From positions 11,913-75,912 of the forward strand of contig MZZL01000034.1 of NCBI GenBank assembly GCA_002749535.1: 64,000 nucleotides of DNA. Direction: 5' to 3'. The stretch is from Apophysomyces variabilis (taxonomy: Eukaryota > Mucoromycota > Mucoromycetes > Mucorales > Mucoraceae). The notes beneath the pieces are model-generated. The model was not told where the DNA came from. It was given only the letters and a program-made list of their open reading frames with translations, and did no database searches. This document shows positions 1-11,453 of the stretch, in pieces. Positions within the stretch are counted from its first letter, which is position 1. The number at the start of each line of letters is the position of its first letter. A program made the position numbers and the translations under genes.

Positions 1-845
1 GCCCAACTTTCGCAAAACTGCCACCATTGTCTCCGCCATGTTTACCGCAGAATGAGGTCCATTAAGAGGTTCAAAACCTATAATGATAGAGTTTGCCTGC
101 CAATCCTCATTGATCCAATGGGCGGTGATCCCTAGGAAGGCGTCCTGCAAATCGCTTGTCCAACCGTCCATAGTATATGCCAGGTAAGGTTGCTCTTGAA
201 GCAATTCAACGATTTGTTGTTCATACAATTGGTACAATTGCTCCAGGTCACGCTTGATCGTTGTTGCACTTGGTAACTTCAGGCTACTCATGTCAGGTGC
301 ACGATGGGCAAGGTAAAGCAGGTCTTGCAATGTCTTCCGCTCAACTGAAGTGTAAGGAGAAGCAGTGGCAATCATGTCGGCAAGAAGAAGTTGATGAAAC
401 TTTTCTTTAGAAAACGGTTGGCTTGATGTTACGCCTTGGACATTGGTAAGGAACGCTTCAAGTGGACCAGCTGTTGGCACCAATGCGCCTGAATTCGCAG
501 GAGGAGAATGCTCATTAATGCGATGCTTGCTCTTGAGATGGGTAAGCATGTTGCTAGTAGATCCACCAACGTTCGTATAACGGCACTTGCATGGAACTCT
601 TCTTGCGCTTATGTAGTTACAGACGATTTGTTGACACCTTTGATTCGTTTATGAGACGCCCATCCATTGACAAAAATCCAACTATTAGGAGATCGTTTCT
701 TTTTGTTCGGTGGTTCATCTGAAGAGGAGAGATCGTCCGATTGTTCATCGTCATTAGCCTCAGTAACGACAGATATAAATGACCCTTGTCTTTCAAGGCT
801 AGACATTGGATCATTGATTTGGCTATCAGTAGCCTGCGAAGACAA
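1..845 (-). pseudogene. hAT-family transposase, N-terminal part (runs off window edge)
   Basis: Reading leftward from an ATG at 845, an acidic, Lys-rich leader is followed by a BED-type zinc-finger region (Trp-x-x-Phe near 685, C-x-C at about 575-585, then T-S-N-M-L-T-H-L-K-S-K-H at about 525-560). An open frame then continues to the left edge and contains the hAT hallmark Y-T-M-D-G-W-T-S at about 165-180. The leader frame stops at 609, while the zinc-finger frame is shifted there, so the copy is either frameshifted or has an unrecognised small intron. hAT transposases catalyse cut-and-paste transposition in the nucleus. The catalytic centre and dimerisation domain would lie left of the window. 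Confidence 0.8.
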
Positions 846-1964
846 TGTATCCTAATATGTAAGGTCAGCTATTGTTGTAGCAAATTGTTTCTTACGTCAG
901 TCATTCCAGACAAACGTCTTTGAGCGGATGCAGAGGATTCAGCGAAAGAGTATGGCATGGTAATGGATGACAACGAAAAAAAGGTAAGGATGAACAATAA
1001 TATTTTGATAAACTGCCTTTTTACCTGCTATTACGATGATCTTTATATACCTTATTGCCGCAGTCAATATCACTACAATACATACCTCACTATAACTGCG
1101 GCAGGGAGGATATTATGTAAGTTTTACTGCGACAGTTTATTTTTCTACTTTTTACTGCAGCAAAGAGTAATGTTACACAGCTATGTTATTGTGATAACGT
1201 GTCAAAACTTAGTAAGCTTCATAAGCGTTAGAGACGAATAATTATAGGTAAGGATAAATGATAGCTTAAAACCAATATGTCTTCGTTATTACCACTTGAA
1301 AGAGAAATGTTATCAAAAATAAAGTATAAGTTAAATCTAGAGGCTACATCTCTCCTTTCTTTTTTTTTTCTTTTCTGACGGCATTAGCATTCTTAATCGC
1401 GCAATCAGTTTATGTATTTCATTTGTCCCAAGATTGTAACAAATGGTCTGTCTAGCTTAGACTTCGGACGCATGTATATGTTTGGTTTTGTGTTAATTCT
1501 ATTTCTACTGACAACTCAGCTCATGAACAACGCCTAATCTGTTTTACATGCTGCAATCCATACTAGCTAGAATCCGTCCACACTATGTTCTACTACCTGT
1601 ATTTTAGTCCTATCTCCTTTCTAATTCTAATTTGTAACGCATTTTGGTAATCCCGCTCCACCACGGATTAGGACAATTACCCTCAATGTCTTATTGACGG
1701 TATGTTTAGAAAGTAATGAATAGCGACGTTGTACTAAGGATTCTGAATCGTTGTAATGCTTAACTGAGAGAGACAACACTAAGCTATACGCTAACGCACA
1801 GTATTCGTCAATAAGATAACTTTTACTTTGTACAGATACCATCAATAATCCTATTAAGAAATAAACATACCTTTCTTCACGGATTAAACGAATCAAATCG
1901 AATTATAAACGGATATTCCTTAAACGAATCGAATAAACGAATGACGAATATTTGCCGATCCCTA
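846..1964 (-). repeat. 5' side of the hAT element with CGAAT-rich subterminal block
   Basis: There is no convincing coding sequence between 846 and about 1885. From about 1885 to 1950 the motif CGAAT/ATTCG recurs in both orientations, and the block ends at 1964 in GCCGATCCCTA, the complement of a hAT-like TAGGGATCGGC terminus. Its position upstream of the leftward transposase suggests that it is the right end of that element. No target duplication was found because the left end is outside the window. Confidence 0.45.
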
Positions 1965-1969
1965 ATCAA

Positions 1970-2252
1970 GATCTGCCTGAGCTGTTTCCTATTCCTGCTT
2001 TGTCCCTTGCAGATTAGCCAAGACCCAGATCAATTTACCAGTGGCAGCCTTCTTCTTTTAATGTAAGTTTTCTTGAATCTTTTCCAAGTCAATGTGGAGC
2101 TCTGCAGACTCTTTTACCACTTGCATAGCAGTGTCTTCTTCCTATGGAGTGACCAGATTGCCCATGGACATGGCCTGTCTGATAGCTTCATAATCTTCTT
2201 GTAAAATGGTTCTAAAATGGGAAAGTTGGTGTTGTCGTTTTGAGCAGACATA
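1970..2252 (-). pseudogene. Degraded coding remnant, coiled-coil-like
   Basis: One minus-strand frame reads as a helical, charged polypeptide (I-L-Q-E-D-Y-E-A-I-R-Q then A-E-L-H-I-D-L-E-K-I-Q-E-N) interrupted by several stops and one frame change. The composition resembles a structural or gag-like protein, but no family was recognised. It lies next to the AT-hook peptide on the same strand and may be part of the same dead element. Confidence 0.3.
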
Positions 2253-2679
2253 ATAAAAGGTATTCAAAGGAAAAAAAATGTGGTATATATTAGAGACAAA
2301 TAAGATAAAAGAAAATTAGACAATAGAATCCTTTGAGACTAAGTCAAGATTGTTTTTATTATTATTGTGTTTTCATGACTATTTATATATAGTCTCTAAA
2401 TGTAAGTGTGTACGTTGTGTAATGTGTTGTTCTATGTGTTGTCTCTGTAAATACAGTGTAGATCTATGAGGATAGAGAGATGTAAAGAAAGAGGGAAAGA
2501 ACTATCTTGCATAGATTAAACTGTATACTTAGTTTGATATACGATGCATGTAGTAAGATAGTCTGATCATCTTTATACTGCGTAAAGGAGAGAGCTACAT
2601 TGCATGTAAAATACGATGATCCATATACCAAATTGGGAAACTGTATTGTAGTCCCACTATTAAGGTGTATAACGACATA

Positions 2680-2787
2680 CTAACTATGTAACACTTCAGA
2701 TGAAACTGTCTCACGCCATTTTGATGGCCGCCCTGCTTGATAGTTTGGCTTGTTTTTTTGGCCAGTGGGTCTTCCTTTTCTTTTCAT
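2680..2787 (-). other. Short AT-hook-like peptide ORF (35 codons)
   Basis: An ATG at 2787 opens a 35-codon frame whose first half holds two AT-hook-like cores, K-G-R-P-T-G-Q-K-N-K-P and A-G-R-P-S-K. AT-hooks bind the minor groove of AT-rich DNA and are common in transposon proteins. It is too short to be a normal gene and is probably the surviving N-terminus of a dead element protein. No partner domain was recognised downstream. Confidence 0.3.
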
Positions 2788-3178
2788 AGTTGCAATGCTG
2801 TTATACTAATATTTTTTTTTGATATAAGATAAAAAACAGTTTCAAATACTGCCCCTGTACATCTCTTTTAAGCTGATAATTCAAGTTATTCAAAGTCAGA
2901 TTAACAACCCGATGCTTGGATTATATGAAGAATTCATTGGCTAAGTGGAAGACAAAAGCTCTTATATTGCAAAGCTATTGGCCGTTGCAGTGTAAATCGA
3001 GGATTATAACAGGATTTTATTGGCTCTAAGTCCCCTCAGACACTTCAAGCCTGCCACAAAAACGTCACCCAAACGCCTGGTTTCCACCTGTTTAAGAGTT
3101 GACCACGCCAGGATCAGTTGGCCAAGTAAATAGCAGAGCCAAGAGCAGTTAAGGATACCAACATACTCGAGTACTGGC

Positions 3179-3432
3179 TAGGGCTTGAAATGGGCGGGCC
3201 TTAACCGGTCAAGGTCATAACTGGGCCGGGTGAGGATATTGACCCATGGCCCGCTGGGCTGGGCCAAGATCTTAACCCGGCACACTAGGCCTATCGCACT
3301 AAGATGGGCCCATTGACCCGTGGGCCAACTCGGGCGGGCCATATCGGGCGGGCCAATTTTATGGCCCAGAAGCCAGCCCACTAAGGCCGCCCGGCAGACA
3401 TCCGGTCGGGCCGGGTCAAATTCCGAGTCTTA
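3179..3432 (+). mobile_element. GC-rich hAT-like MITE, copy 1 (254 bp)
   Basis: A block rich in GGGCC/GGCCC in an AT-rich neighbourhood starts TAGGGCTTGAAATGGGC and ends with the complement of TAAGACTCGGAATTTGACC. It is flanked by 8-bp near-identical direct repeats, GTACTGGC (3171-3178) and ATACTGGC (3433-3440), the size typical of hAT insertions. Copies 2 and 3 lie at 7334-7586 (opposite orientation) and 27923-28147. It has no coding capacity of its own, so it must be mobilised in trans. Confidence 0.8.
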
Positions 3433-4440
3433 ATACTGGCGAAGTCACAGTCTTCAGTGGCCGCAAATGGCTGGAATGGGCCGTAAGTATTTGTCCATTC
3501 CAGCATCTTCTGCTCCCTGTAAACGGCGCTTTTTGCACACCAAGTTTTTTACTCCGTTTTAGCAGAAATCGTGTGTTGCTGGAAACAATTCAGAAAAGTG
3601 TTTTAGTAGATTCCTGGAGTAAAACTTTACTTTCTTCCGAATAAAGCCTTTTTAGACCACAAAATATTACTTCTCTGTTCTTTTTCACAAAATGTCTTTT
3701 CCTAAGTTATTTTGCTCTTACTCTTCTCTTAAGCTTTAAGGGCTCATTTAGAGTTCGTTTAACTTGCTATTACATTCGCTTTCAGAAACCTTTTGCCAAC
3801 TTCATGTTACCGATTAGCCTTGTTAAAGCGACAACAACACAATGGCATTCTCTTTAAGTATAAGATTGAGAACATTACTCGTTCCTAATTTCTACATACA
3901 ATGACGAATAATTGAACGAATATGAATATTGCCTCTGTTATTCGAATAAGCTAAAAATATTCGTCTGTTTATTCAAATGAACGAGAATATTCACATTTGC
4001 TTAGCGAACAAATAAGAATATCCAAAAAATTATTCAAATGAAAACGAATATTCGTTTATTTATTCATATCCGTTCTTGCTGATCCCTAACTACTTCAATG
4101 ATTAGGTTCGCAAACGGCTCTCTATATTGGGGGAATGTCTAATACAATTCTATCATGGAGTGCTTTTGCTTTCTTGCTGCTTTTGGTGCTTACAATTTCC
4201 TGCTCAATCCTATAGTTTCCACACTGTCACTAGTTGTAGCATTTATCATACTATATTACCATCGAGTCTTTGTGTCTGGTAATAGTAAAAACGCTAATTA
4301 AATGGGAGGGACCATGCGTTTCACAGTTGATGTTCGTCCTGCCATAGGATGTATGAATGACTTTGCTTCTAGCATAAAAGAGAAGCATACAATCATATGC
4401 ACCACACCATGCAAAAACGTACAAGTGCATACTTTCTCCA
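3433..4440. repeat. Intergenic, with a CGAAT-rich hAT-like end at about 3895-4088
   Basis: 3441-3890 holds nothing recognisable. From about 3895 to 4088 CGAAT/ATTCG words recur and the block terminates in GCTGATCCCTA, nearly the same end as at 1964. It looks like the right end of another non-autonomous or truncated hAT element. 4089-4440 is featureless. Confidence 0.4.
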
Positions 4441-5194
4441 GCTGATTGAGAGCAAATCCATGAGCTTCAAAAGCTACTCTCTGGTTTTGACACCTTCACT
4501 GCAATACTCTCAGCATCAAAATATTCATCGGTCAACAATACCATCCTGGCATACAACTGCCTGTTCGATTATAATGAAAACTACAAAATAAAGAACATTA
4601 ACATAAGATAACTAGTTTTCATATGGCATGGATATGGTACTTCTTTTCTAAACATACTAGACGTTTCCAACAGTTGCAATAGCTGTTGACAAAGCTCATT
4701 TAAAGTTGAAACAGTATTACAGTCGCGCTAACGCTCCCATCTATTTAATTGCAACTGCATTGGATCCTCACACAAAAGATGAACGCAGGACGGAATTTGC
4801 ATGGCCAGAGGAATGGATTGATGAAGCTGTGAACGCGGTTGAACGAACATGGAGAAACGAAGTCCAACCTACGAATGGTGGACGATCAGTGTCTTAACAA
4901 AACAATGCAGTATAGTTGTTTCGGTCGCGTCCACCTAGTGATCAGCTTCGTGATTACATTGCGGAAACAAGTAGCGATGAACATACCGACATCCTTAAGT
5001 ATTGGAAGAGTTGTAGTGCGCAATGCCGTGAGCTTTCTTATATGGCGTCTAGGTACCTTGCTGTCCCAGCAAGTTCCGCTCCATCTGAACGATGCTTCTC
5101 CCGCACGAAGCTTTTCGTTCAAATGGAGCGGAATCGGTTGTTATCAGTCTTTGAAGAAGTTGGTGTTGTTAGATTCGAGGCAGAAAGAACTTGA
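4441..5194 (+). pseudogene. hAT transposase C-terminal remnant
   Basis: Three open pieces on the plus strand line up in hAT order. The first is a segment around 4475-4590 (F-D-T-F-T-A-I-L-S-A-S-K-Y-S-S). The second, 4706-4897, contains A-T-A-L-D-P-H-T-K. The third, 4916-5194, is the dimerisation domain (Y-W-K-S-C, Y-L-A-V-P-A-S-S, S-E-R-C-F-S). Stops and frame changes separate the pieces and the N-terminal half is missing, so this is dead. It belongs to a different lineage from the piece at 1-845, judging by the sequence seen. Confidence 0.75.
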
Positions 5195-5451
5195 GTAACT
5201 TTTTTATAAACAAGAAATAAAATCATTTTTCACAGTCTCAAACAGATTATGTATATGTTTTTCTTACACAGTCTTTCGCTTGACACTTTTTGCTTATACA
5301 CAGCTTTAATGTTATCGGCAAATTAATGTCGGCATAAGAAGGCTTGCATCTTCTGCCATCTTACAACGCGTGATTCATTCAAACCCAAGCTATCAGATGC
5401 CATTGCTCTTTACCGTACAATCCCTTTGATACGTTTTGCAAACTGTACCTT

Positions 5452-5960
5452 TCAACAATTCTCTTTGAAATTAGGCTGTTCGATTAAACTTGACTTTATT
5501 TCCTCCTGTTTGCTTAAAATAGCCGGACTTTTTAACACCTCTTGTACAATCTTGCATTGCTGCGTGAAGCCACAAGTAGATGAGACGCAGTGACGTTTGA
5601 ATTCGTTGCTGGAGAGTTTAATGTCAGTGCCATTATTTGCATACTTCAGTAAGAGACCAACTTTGCGATCGTGCGCGGTATCGGGAATGCTGCATCCAAA
5701 GACATTCTCCATGTACTGAGGCGCCGACTTTGTGCACTGCCTTATAGACTCGCCATCTACCAGCTTAATATCTGTTGACCGAAAAAGATAACCATGATCG
5801 CGGTGACTCGGCAGTAGACTGTTATCTCGGAATCATCTTGGTGCCAGTCCTCAGCGGCTTCAATCACATATTCCAAAAGGGGAGGACATGGTATTCTTGC
5901 TAGTAACGATTCTTGCCAAGGTTTAAACGTTTCAAATCAAGGATCACAGCCAGCAGGTCT
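5452..5960 (-). pseudogene. Remnant of an unrecognised protein-coding gene
   Basis: Reading leftward, one frame (about 5935 to 5770) encodes P-W-Q-E-S-L-L-A-R-I-P-C-P-P-L-L-E-Y and continues D-W-H-Q-D-D-S-E. After a shift another frame continues from about 5820 to the stop at 5452, including A-P-Q-Y-M-E-N-V-F-G-C and T-C-G-F-T-Q-Q-C. The pieces look like one protein broken by a frameshift. No family was recognised. The sequence TAGGGTTCTGCACGG begins at 5970 just outside, another hAT-like terminus. Confidence 0.35.
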
Positions 5961-6521
5961 TCAATAGACTAGGGTTCTGCACGGTTTGGTTCTTCTCGGT
6001 TCTTTGCTGGAACTGAACCGAATTTTAATCAAACTTAAAAAGGAATATAGAACACTATTTAGAGAACCGTTCTATTGGAAAAATAAAGTAGAAAAGTTTA
6101 TATAAGGTACTTATGTCAAAAAGAGCGTATTTCCTGTAGGAAGTATGGTCCTCACAGTTTAATAACTGTTTTATGCCAAAATTTGCTTAACGTTTTCACT
6201 CATCTGTAACTAACCGAGATGAACTTTGTTTTGTGCTCTGCTGATTCATTACGATGGTGCAATGAGCAGCATTTTCTCATTGCCAATTTTAAATAGGGAT
6301 GTTTGTAGTCAGGTAGCTGTTCCAGCAATGTCAACGTTATCTGAATGTTGCTTTTCGGCATCGTCGCTCTTTCTTCCATACCGGATTTTTGGTTGCTAAT
6401 TCACGAAAGTCACAGATTTAATTTCACAATGAGCACAGACAACCTTCACGCGCAACCAAAAAATTGTTCACGTCCACCCACTTAATTTTTCACGGAGGAC
6501 ATCTTTATTATCCACATTCAG

Positions 6522-7278
6522 CTAAAGACCGCGTTGTTCGTTGAGACAAGGAACAAAAACGGAGACGGAATGATTGATCCAACCATGGATATCTTGTTGT
6601 GTGATGCGCCTCCCACCTTCAGCGATACGGTCAGGAAGATGTTCTTGCTGATCCAGTGGCTCCCTTCTCACCATCAACTTCAGCTTCGAGAAGAATTCCT
6701 CGATGGGATTCAAAAACGGTGATCAGGGAGGCAGTCGTTGACAGTGATAGCCACGTTGCTGGATCTCCTCATCAATTGCCGAGTTCATATGGATCAGGGC
6801 GTTGTTGAACAGGAGATTCCAACCTTGGCAGCCCTCCTGGTGAAGAACATCCATCACCTTATGCAAATAATCAGTGAATTCTTGCCATTTCGTGCTATCC
6901 GGAGACACCTTGACTGACAGGTCCATAAGCTCCATATGCAAGATGGCTGCAAAGATTGTCGGATTGCGTCCTCGCTCAGTTGGTACGACGATTCGAGCAG
7001 GTTGACCTCGCCTGGACCTTGCAAACGTCCTTCTAAGATGGGAAGTTAAATCCTGACTCATCGACGAACACGCAGTTTGTGTGGTAGTCGAAATTTGGGT
7101 CATTGATCCAATGGCTGACTATCTCTTTTCTCTTGATCCTAACCTGCTCAGAATCACGACGCTCTCGGTATGGTTCAGCCTTCTTCATCGTGATGCTGCA
7201 TTTCTTTACAATGTGTTGAGCAAGCGTTGTAATGGACACCTCAAGTCCGGGAAAAGCGCTGCACAGGTCCGCCTTCAT
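6522..7278 (-). pseudogene. Tc1/IS630-type transposase pseudogene
   Basis: On the minus strand, successive pieces give a DDE transposase: V-F-V-D-E-S-G-F-N (first Asp, near 7050), then an N-N-A-L-I-H segment near 6800 where D-N-A-x-x-H is expected, then S-P-F-L-N-P-I-E-E-F-F-S-K-L-K (third acidic residue, near 6690). The Asp of the second motif appears to be Asn. A frameshift follows V-D-E-S-G-F-N-F and a TGA stop precedes S-P-F-L-N-P. The N-terminal helix-turn-helix is cut short just upstream, where MITE copy 2 begins at 7334. It is inactive on at least three counts. Confidence 0.75.
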
Positions 7279-7333
7279 CTGTGCAAAAAAGGTAGCTGGC
7301 TTAAGTGATCAAGAACTCTGTATGTTCACTGAC

Positions 7334-7586
7334 TACGGCTCGCAATTTGACCCGGCTCGACCGGATATCTGCCCGGCGGCCCTTAGTGGCCCGGGTTCTG
7401 GGCCATAAAATTGGCCCCCCCCTCCTCCGACTTGGCCCACGGGTCAGGGACCCATCTTAGTGTGATAGGCCTAGTGTGCCGGGTTCCGGGTTAACATCTC
7501 GGGCCAGCCCAGCGGGCCATGGGTCAATATCCTGACCCGGCCCAGTTATGACCCGATCGGTTAAGGCCCGCCCATTTCAAGCCCTA
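7334..7586 (-). mobile_element. GC-rich hAT-like MITE, copy 2 (253 bp)
   Basis: Same element as 3179-3432 in the opposite orientation: starts TACGGCTCGCAATTTGACC and ends TTTCAAGCCCTA. The 8 bases outside each end (TCACTGAC, GACTAAGT) do not match, so this copy has lost its target duplication or has been rearranged. It sits immediately upstream of the truncated Tc1-type transposase. Confidence 0.75.
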
Positions 7587-7869
7587 GACTAAGTTGTATG
7601 CATTCAACAATTAACATTAGAATTCTATTCGACCATGTCATTCTCTTTAATCCCTTTTATTGGATTAACTTCCTTACAATGATACATTCTATTGGAGCTA
7701 ATGATTCTTATTTAGTCTTTCTGACTGGATGCTCTTTTCGTTGCATTCATTATTTTAGCCAATAAAATACACTTCTTTATTATATACAAGGACACTTCTT
7801 TAGCCTTATATATAGAGAAAACAAACATTTTTATTTTATTGAAGATATATAATATAACGTACGAACAGG
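7587..7869. other. Intergenic, no feature seen
   Basis: AT-rich DNA between the MITE and the solo LTR, with no coding or structural signal seen. Confidence 0.5.
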
Positions 7870-8145
7870 TGTTGTATCCAAAAGGACAACAACCCTAAAT
7901 ACGGCTAAACTATAATAAGATCATCTATATCGGAGATTCTATGTCAAATACTTCCCCGAAAACTGGGTAGAAGCTACATATCGATAAGACTAGTGATCGA
8001 CATCATTAAAAGTCACATCATGATAGCTGAGATAATGTAGAAAAAGTATAAATAAGAGAGTGGTATCGAGAATAAAGCCATATTCCAGTCTCACAGTATT
8101 TTACTGTTTGCATCTTTTTTCATTTCTTTTTCTCTCGCTACCACA
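7870..8145 (+). mobile_element. Solo LTR (276 bp) with 5-bp target duplication
   Basis: The block begins TGTTGTATCC and ends CTACCACA (5'-TG...CA-3') and is flanked by ACAGG on both sides (7865-7869 and 8146-8150). Inside are a TATA-like TATAAATA at about 8047 and an AATAAA at about 8072, as expected for an LTR promoter and polyadenylation signal. No internal retrotransposon sequence or second LTR follows, so it is most likely the product of LTR-LTR recombination. Confidence 0.75.
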
Positions 8146-8150
8146 ACAGG

Positions 8151-9000
8151 TATTTAACTTTACAATTGGATCTATATAATCTTACCTAATTACTGAAGGC
8201 TAAAGAAGCATAGTTTTTAAAAAATGATAATTAGTAAAACATACTAAAAGCTAACATGTTAACATACCTAAGACGGCATAGCAATAACAAACGGCAACAT
8301 TATATGTAGGCCTGCAAAAGATTATCTTGATGAGTGATCAAGTTACAAGGTAAAAAAAATATCTGTACCATTAAAACATGTGTCATGTTTCTCTGTTTTC
8401 ATTTTTTAAAGAAAGGAAAAGCTACTCTATAGGACAAATAAAAAGTCAAGATCAGTCACATTTAGGTCAGTTAATCAAAATATCTTAGTTAAAAGTAAGA
8501 AGCAAGCTTTCCTATGACGTTGCAATTATATCTGCTATCAAAGGAAAAAAAAATGAGATGCTGTCAAATGAAGATAAAAGCTTACCAGTAAAGAACACGC
8601 TTTCAGGTCAAGGTTGTATATCATTAGGATGATATATCATCAACATTGTGAAAGTGAGTTTGCCGATGAAGAAGTACAGAAACACCATGGAGTGAAAAAA
8701 AAAAAAAAGCAGAGGAAAAAGTTTGTAAAAGAAAAGGATAAGTAAGAAGAAAACGCGAATAACCCCATAGAAAAGAAAAAAAACCATGTTAAAAGCGCGT
8801 GAGATAAATATTGACGTAGTTCCTGGGAATCGCGCATACACTGTCATACTGCTTATATTTTTACATTTGCTAGTTCTTTCTTTTCTGGGAAAGGAGAGAC
8901 TAAACAATACAGAAGATTGCTTCCCCCCATGGGAAAGTGGGTAAAACCTCATGCATTACCCAGGGTAAAATGTGGGTAAAACACCTACTCTACCGCAGTG
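8151..9000. other. Intergenic, no gene supported
   Basis: Poly-A/T-rich. A 114-codon minus-strand frame (8608-8952) is mainly a translation of homopolymer A tracts and is not accepted as a gene. Nothing else was seen. Confidence 0.5.
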
Positions 9001-10325
9001 ACTGAAAGAGTGTGTAGTAGCTAGCCGTGACAGGACAATTGAATATCCACATAGTATGGCATTGCTACAAACAAAAGGATCTTTGTCGTAGTTACAGGTA
9101 ATACTTCGGAGGAAAATGTGTACAGCAACAAGCTTCGATTCAATGGAAAACAATCGCGTTCTGTATTTCTTTTGTGCGTGGCAATACAATTTACCTGTCC
9201 TATAGATCAACGATAGCGGATTTATCCTTATAAGATGGAACCATGCGATTACAATAATATGTCGTCCATACTAAGATCTTTTACACGATTGGCAAAAGTG
9301 TAGTGTGTATAGTTTATTTCAAAACAATGCGAGCAGAGCCAACGGCTGGACTGCAAGCGTCTCGGTAATAATAGAATATACAAGTTAAATTTATGGGATT
9401 CATAAAATCAAATCGTGCAAGTACTAGGTACAATACAGCTGCAAGTCTGTTCACAAGTTGTGCCAACTTTACAATCGATATTAAAACCATTGCAATGACA
9501 GTATGTCTTCTGGCATATGTTTGTGTCACTGAGATCTACCTTGCATACAACAAATGCCATCCATGTCATTTGCCAGCACATCTGTTGTCGTTTGCTTAAA
9601 CTGCTCTTATTGGTAACGCCCTCTTCACATCGTCCCAGCGGAAGTCCATTAACGCAAGAAACCGGGATATAGAGATTGTTGCCGGCATAATAACCATTGT
9701 AGATCCCATCGGTGACGTTCTGTCCTTTGGCATGCTGTTCCAGCAACGAGCCTTGGCTCTCAGATGGAAGAGTAGCTGCAAGTGAGCTCGCAATAAAAAG
9801 ACAAACAAAAAAGAACTTCATCTTGTACCGTACATTCGGCTTTTTCCAGTACTCATATATATATATATATATATATATAGGCACGGCAATGTGTGTTAAT
9901 TTCCCCGATCCACTAAATCCCAGTTAGTGGTACCTAAATGACTAATTTTACTAATTTTACCTGTTAAGGCTAATGGAAGTCAAATCTTAAATATAAAATA
10001 CACCGCACATTTTTTGCTCATGCAAGTTGAATTCAATGGAACAACAGCATACCTTGGTAAAAACCAGAGAATAATTGGACCAAAGATTGTTTCTATTGCA
10101 CTTCTGTCTTGAGAAGTACTTTAGAGTGAGCAGCTAGCCTAATATGACACAGGAGCGCGGGTCGAGGGCCGTGCAACGCTTGGATGCAATGCAGGGACGA
10201 GGCTTAGGTTACAGGGACAAGGCTTTGATTGTGGAGATAAGGTTTAGGTTGGCGGAACATTCGGAGTGACGCAATGTATTATACACCATGCATGAACACA
10301 AATCCTCGAAGATTAAGACAGAATA
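9001..10325 (+). repeat. Left arm of a perfect 1,325-bp inverted repeat
   Basis: Position x in this arm pairs with position 21779-x in the right arm (11454-12778). I compared the arms segment by segment and saw no mismatch or indel, even in the (TA)n tract at about 9855-9880. Identity stops abruptly at both ends: 9000 against 12779 outside, 10326 against 11453 inside. The arm holds one copy of a secreted cysteine-rich protein gene. Confidence 0.9.
9408..9821 (-). CDS. Small secreted cysteine-rich protein, copy A
   Basis: A 137-residue protein. It starts with a classic signal peptide (M-K-F-F-F-V-C-L-F-I-A-S-S-L-A-A), followed by a roughly 70-residue spacer with N-x-S/T sites (N-V-T, N-K-S-S) and an L-S-K-R dibasic site about halfway, typical of Kex2 processing. 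The C-terminal part has ten cysteines, including C-H-C and C-x-x-x-C-x-C. I chose the ATG at 9821 because it begins the signal peptide; an in-frame ATG further upstream translates the TA microsatellite. The family was not recognised. Identity with copy B is complete. It is likely secreted; the cysteines suggest a disulfide-stabilised extracellular peptide of unknown role (inference). Confidence 0.75.
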   Translation of the reverse strand: MKFFFVCLFIASSLAATLPSESQGSLLEQHAKGQNVTDGIYNGYYAGNNLYIPVSCVNGLPLGRCEEGVTNKSSLSKRQQMCWQMTWMAFVVCKVDLSDTNICQKTYCHCNGFNIDCKVGTTCEQTCSCIVPSTCTI

Positions 10326-11453
10326 AGAAAAACCCGTTATGAAGCTCAAGTGTTAAAGAAGGCAAGGAAGTAAAAGGTATTATTGTCTGTTATTGTTATG
10401 GAAAAGGATCAGGAAATGTATGAAATTTACAAAACCCTTTTGCAAAAAAAAGAAAACAAAGATAATGGAAACTCTACCTTGTTCTGCTGACTGAGAGTCG
10501 TGCTAATCCGACCACCTAGATTAGCTAGTTCGAGAGGTGCATAGCCACCAAATGTATTAATCTCAAGCTTTTGCAGCTGCGAACAGGGCTCATATTTATA
10601 GTCATTGTATATGGGAAAGGCAGCAATGTAAGGTTTCAGTGTAATGTATATCAATAATATGATGGCTGTTAATATACACACTTGATGGCCCGGCAATTAA
10701 TGAATTGATTGGGAGACAATCTACAGTTAGGAATACACAAAATATTTAAAGCCTTTGTTTGCAGATAGAGGGCGTAATGTATAAGGACCAGCAGTTTTGC
10801 TTGGTATAAGTTTTCTGTTTCTCGACTTTGCATTGGTATTAAGAGGTTAGATTTTAACGTTTAGAGATGGGGACGATTTCCAAGTCCGGTAATAGCCATG
10901 GAGAATATAGATTGCGTGGACAGTCTACATTGTAGGAAACTCTTTGAACGCTTGATATTTGGGAAGTTGAAACCAACCGCTCAAGGAGAAGAGCATTACC
11001 TTGTTTGTGTCTATTCATTTCATTCTTGGTAGCAGCAAGTACTGGTTCATGGTCACAGCAGGTGTCACTCAGCACACCGGGCTTTGCACTATATTGTTCC
11101 CAAAAGCGCTACAAGTACCCTGCCGCTAAAATTCCTTCTTCCGTTGCTTATTTGCCCAAAACAATAGAGTGTGGGAAATCAAAAGGAGGCTAAGCTCAGG
11201 AAATAGCAAACTGTATCTCATATTCCAGATTGGTCTGTCAATTCTTCAACTTTAATGCTTTAATACACATGTTTTTGAATCTCCTGTGAACAGGGGTTAA
11301 TTTGATCCTACTACCTTCCTCTTCTATTTCACCTTCTGTTGCCGGCGCAGCGTTTCTATCCTCTGCCATTATAGCAACGCTCTACAATTTGCAGGGTTCT
11401 TGTTGCATGGTAAAGACACCTCTGCTTTTCCTTGCTAGTTTAAGGTGCCAATG
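10326..11453. other. Unique spacer of the inverted repeat
   Basis: Single-copy DNA between the arms. On the minus strand two short frames with plausible donor sites are seen. One is around 11100-10985 (D-T-C-C-D-H-E-P-V-L, donor CAAG|GTAATG). The other is around 10690-10475 (F-G-G-Y-A-P-L-E-L-A-N-L-G-G-R, donor CAAG|GTAGAG) and lacks an ATG. They may be exons of a gene truncated by the repeat, but I could not assemble one. The two secreted-protein genes point away from this spacer, so it may hold their upstream signals. Confidence 0.35.

Noticed and set aside
8608..8952. 114-codon minus-strand frame with a long hydrophobic Phe-rich run
   Set aside because: The run is a translation of poly-A tracts; no start context, splice or family support.
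10427..10696. 89-codon minus-strand frame in the inverted-repeat spacer as a complete gene
   Set aside because: It begins at TTG, has no in-frame ATG and reads through a plausible splice donor; at best one exon.
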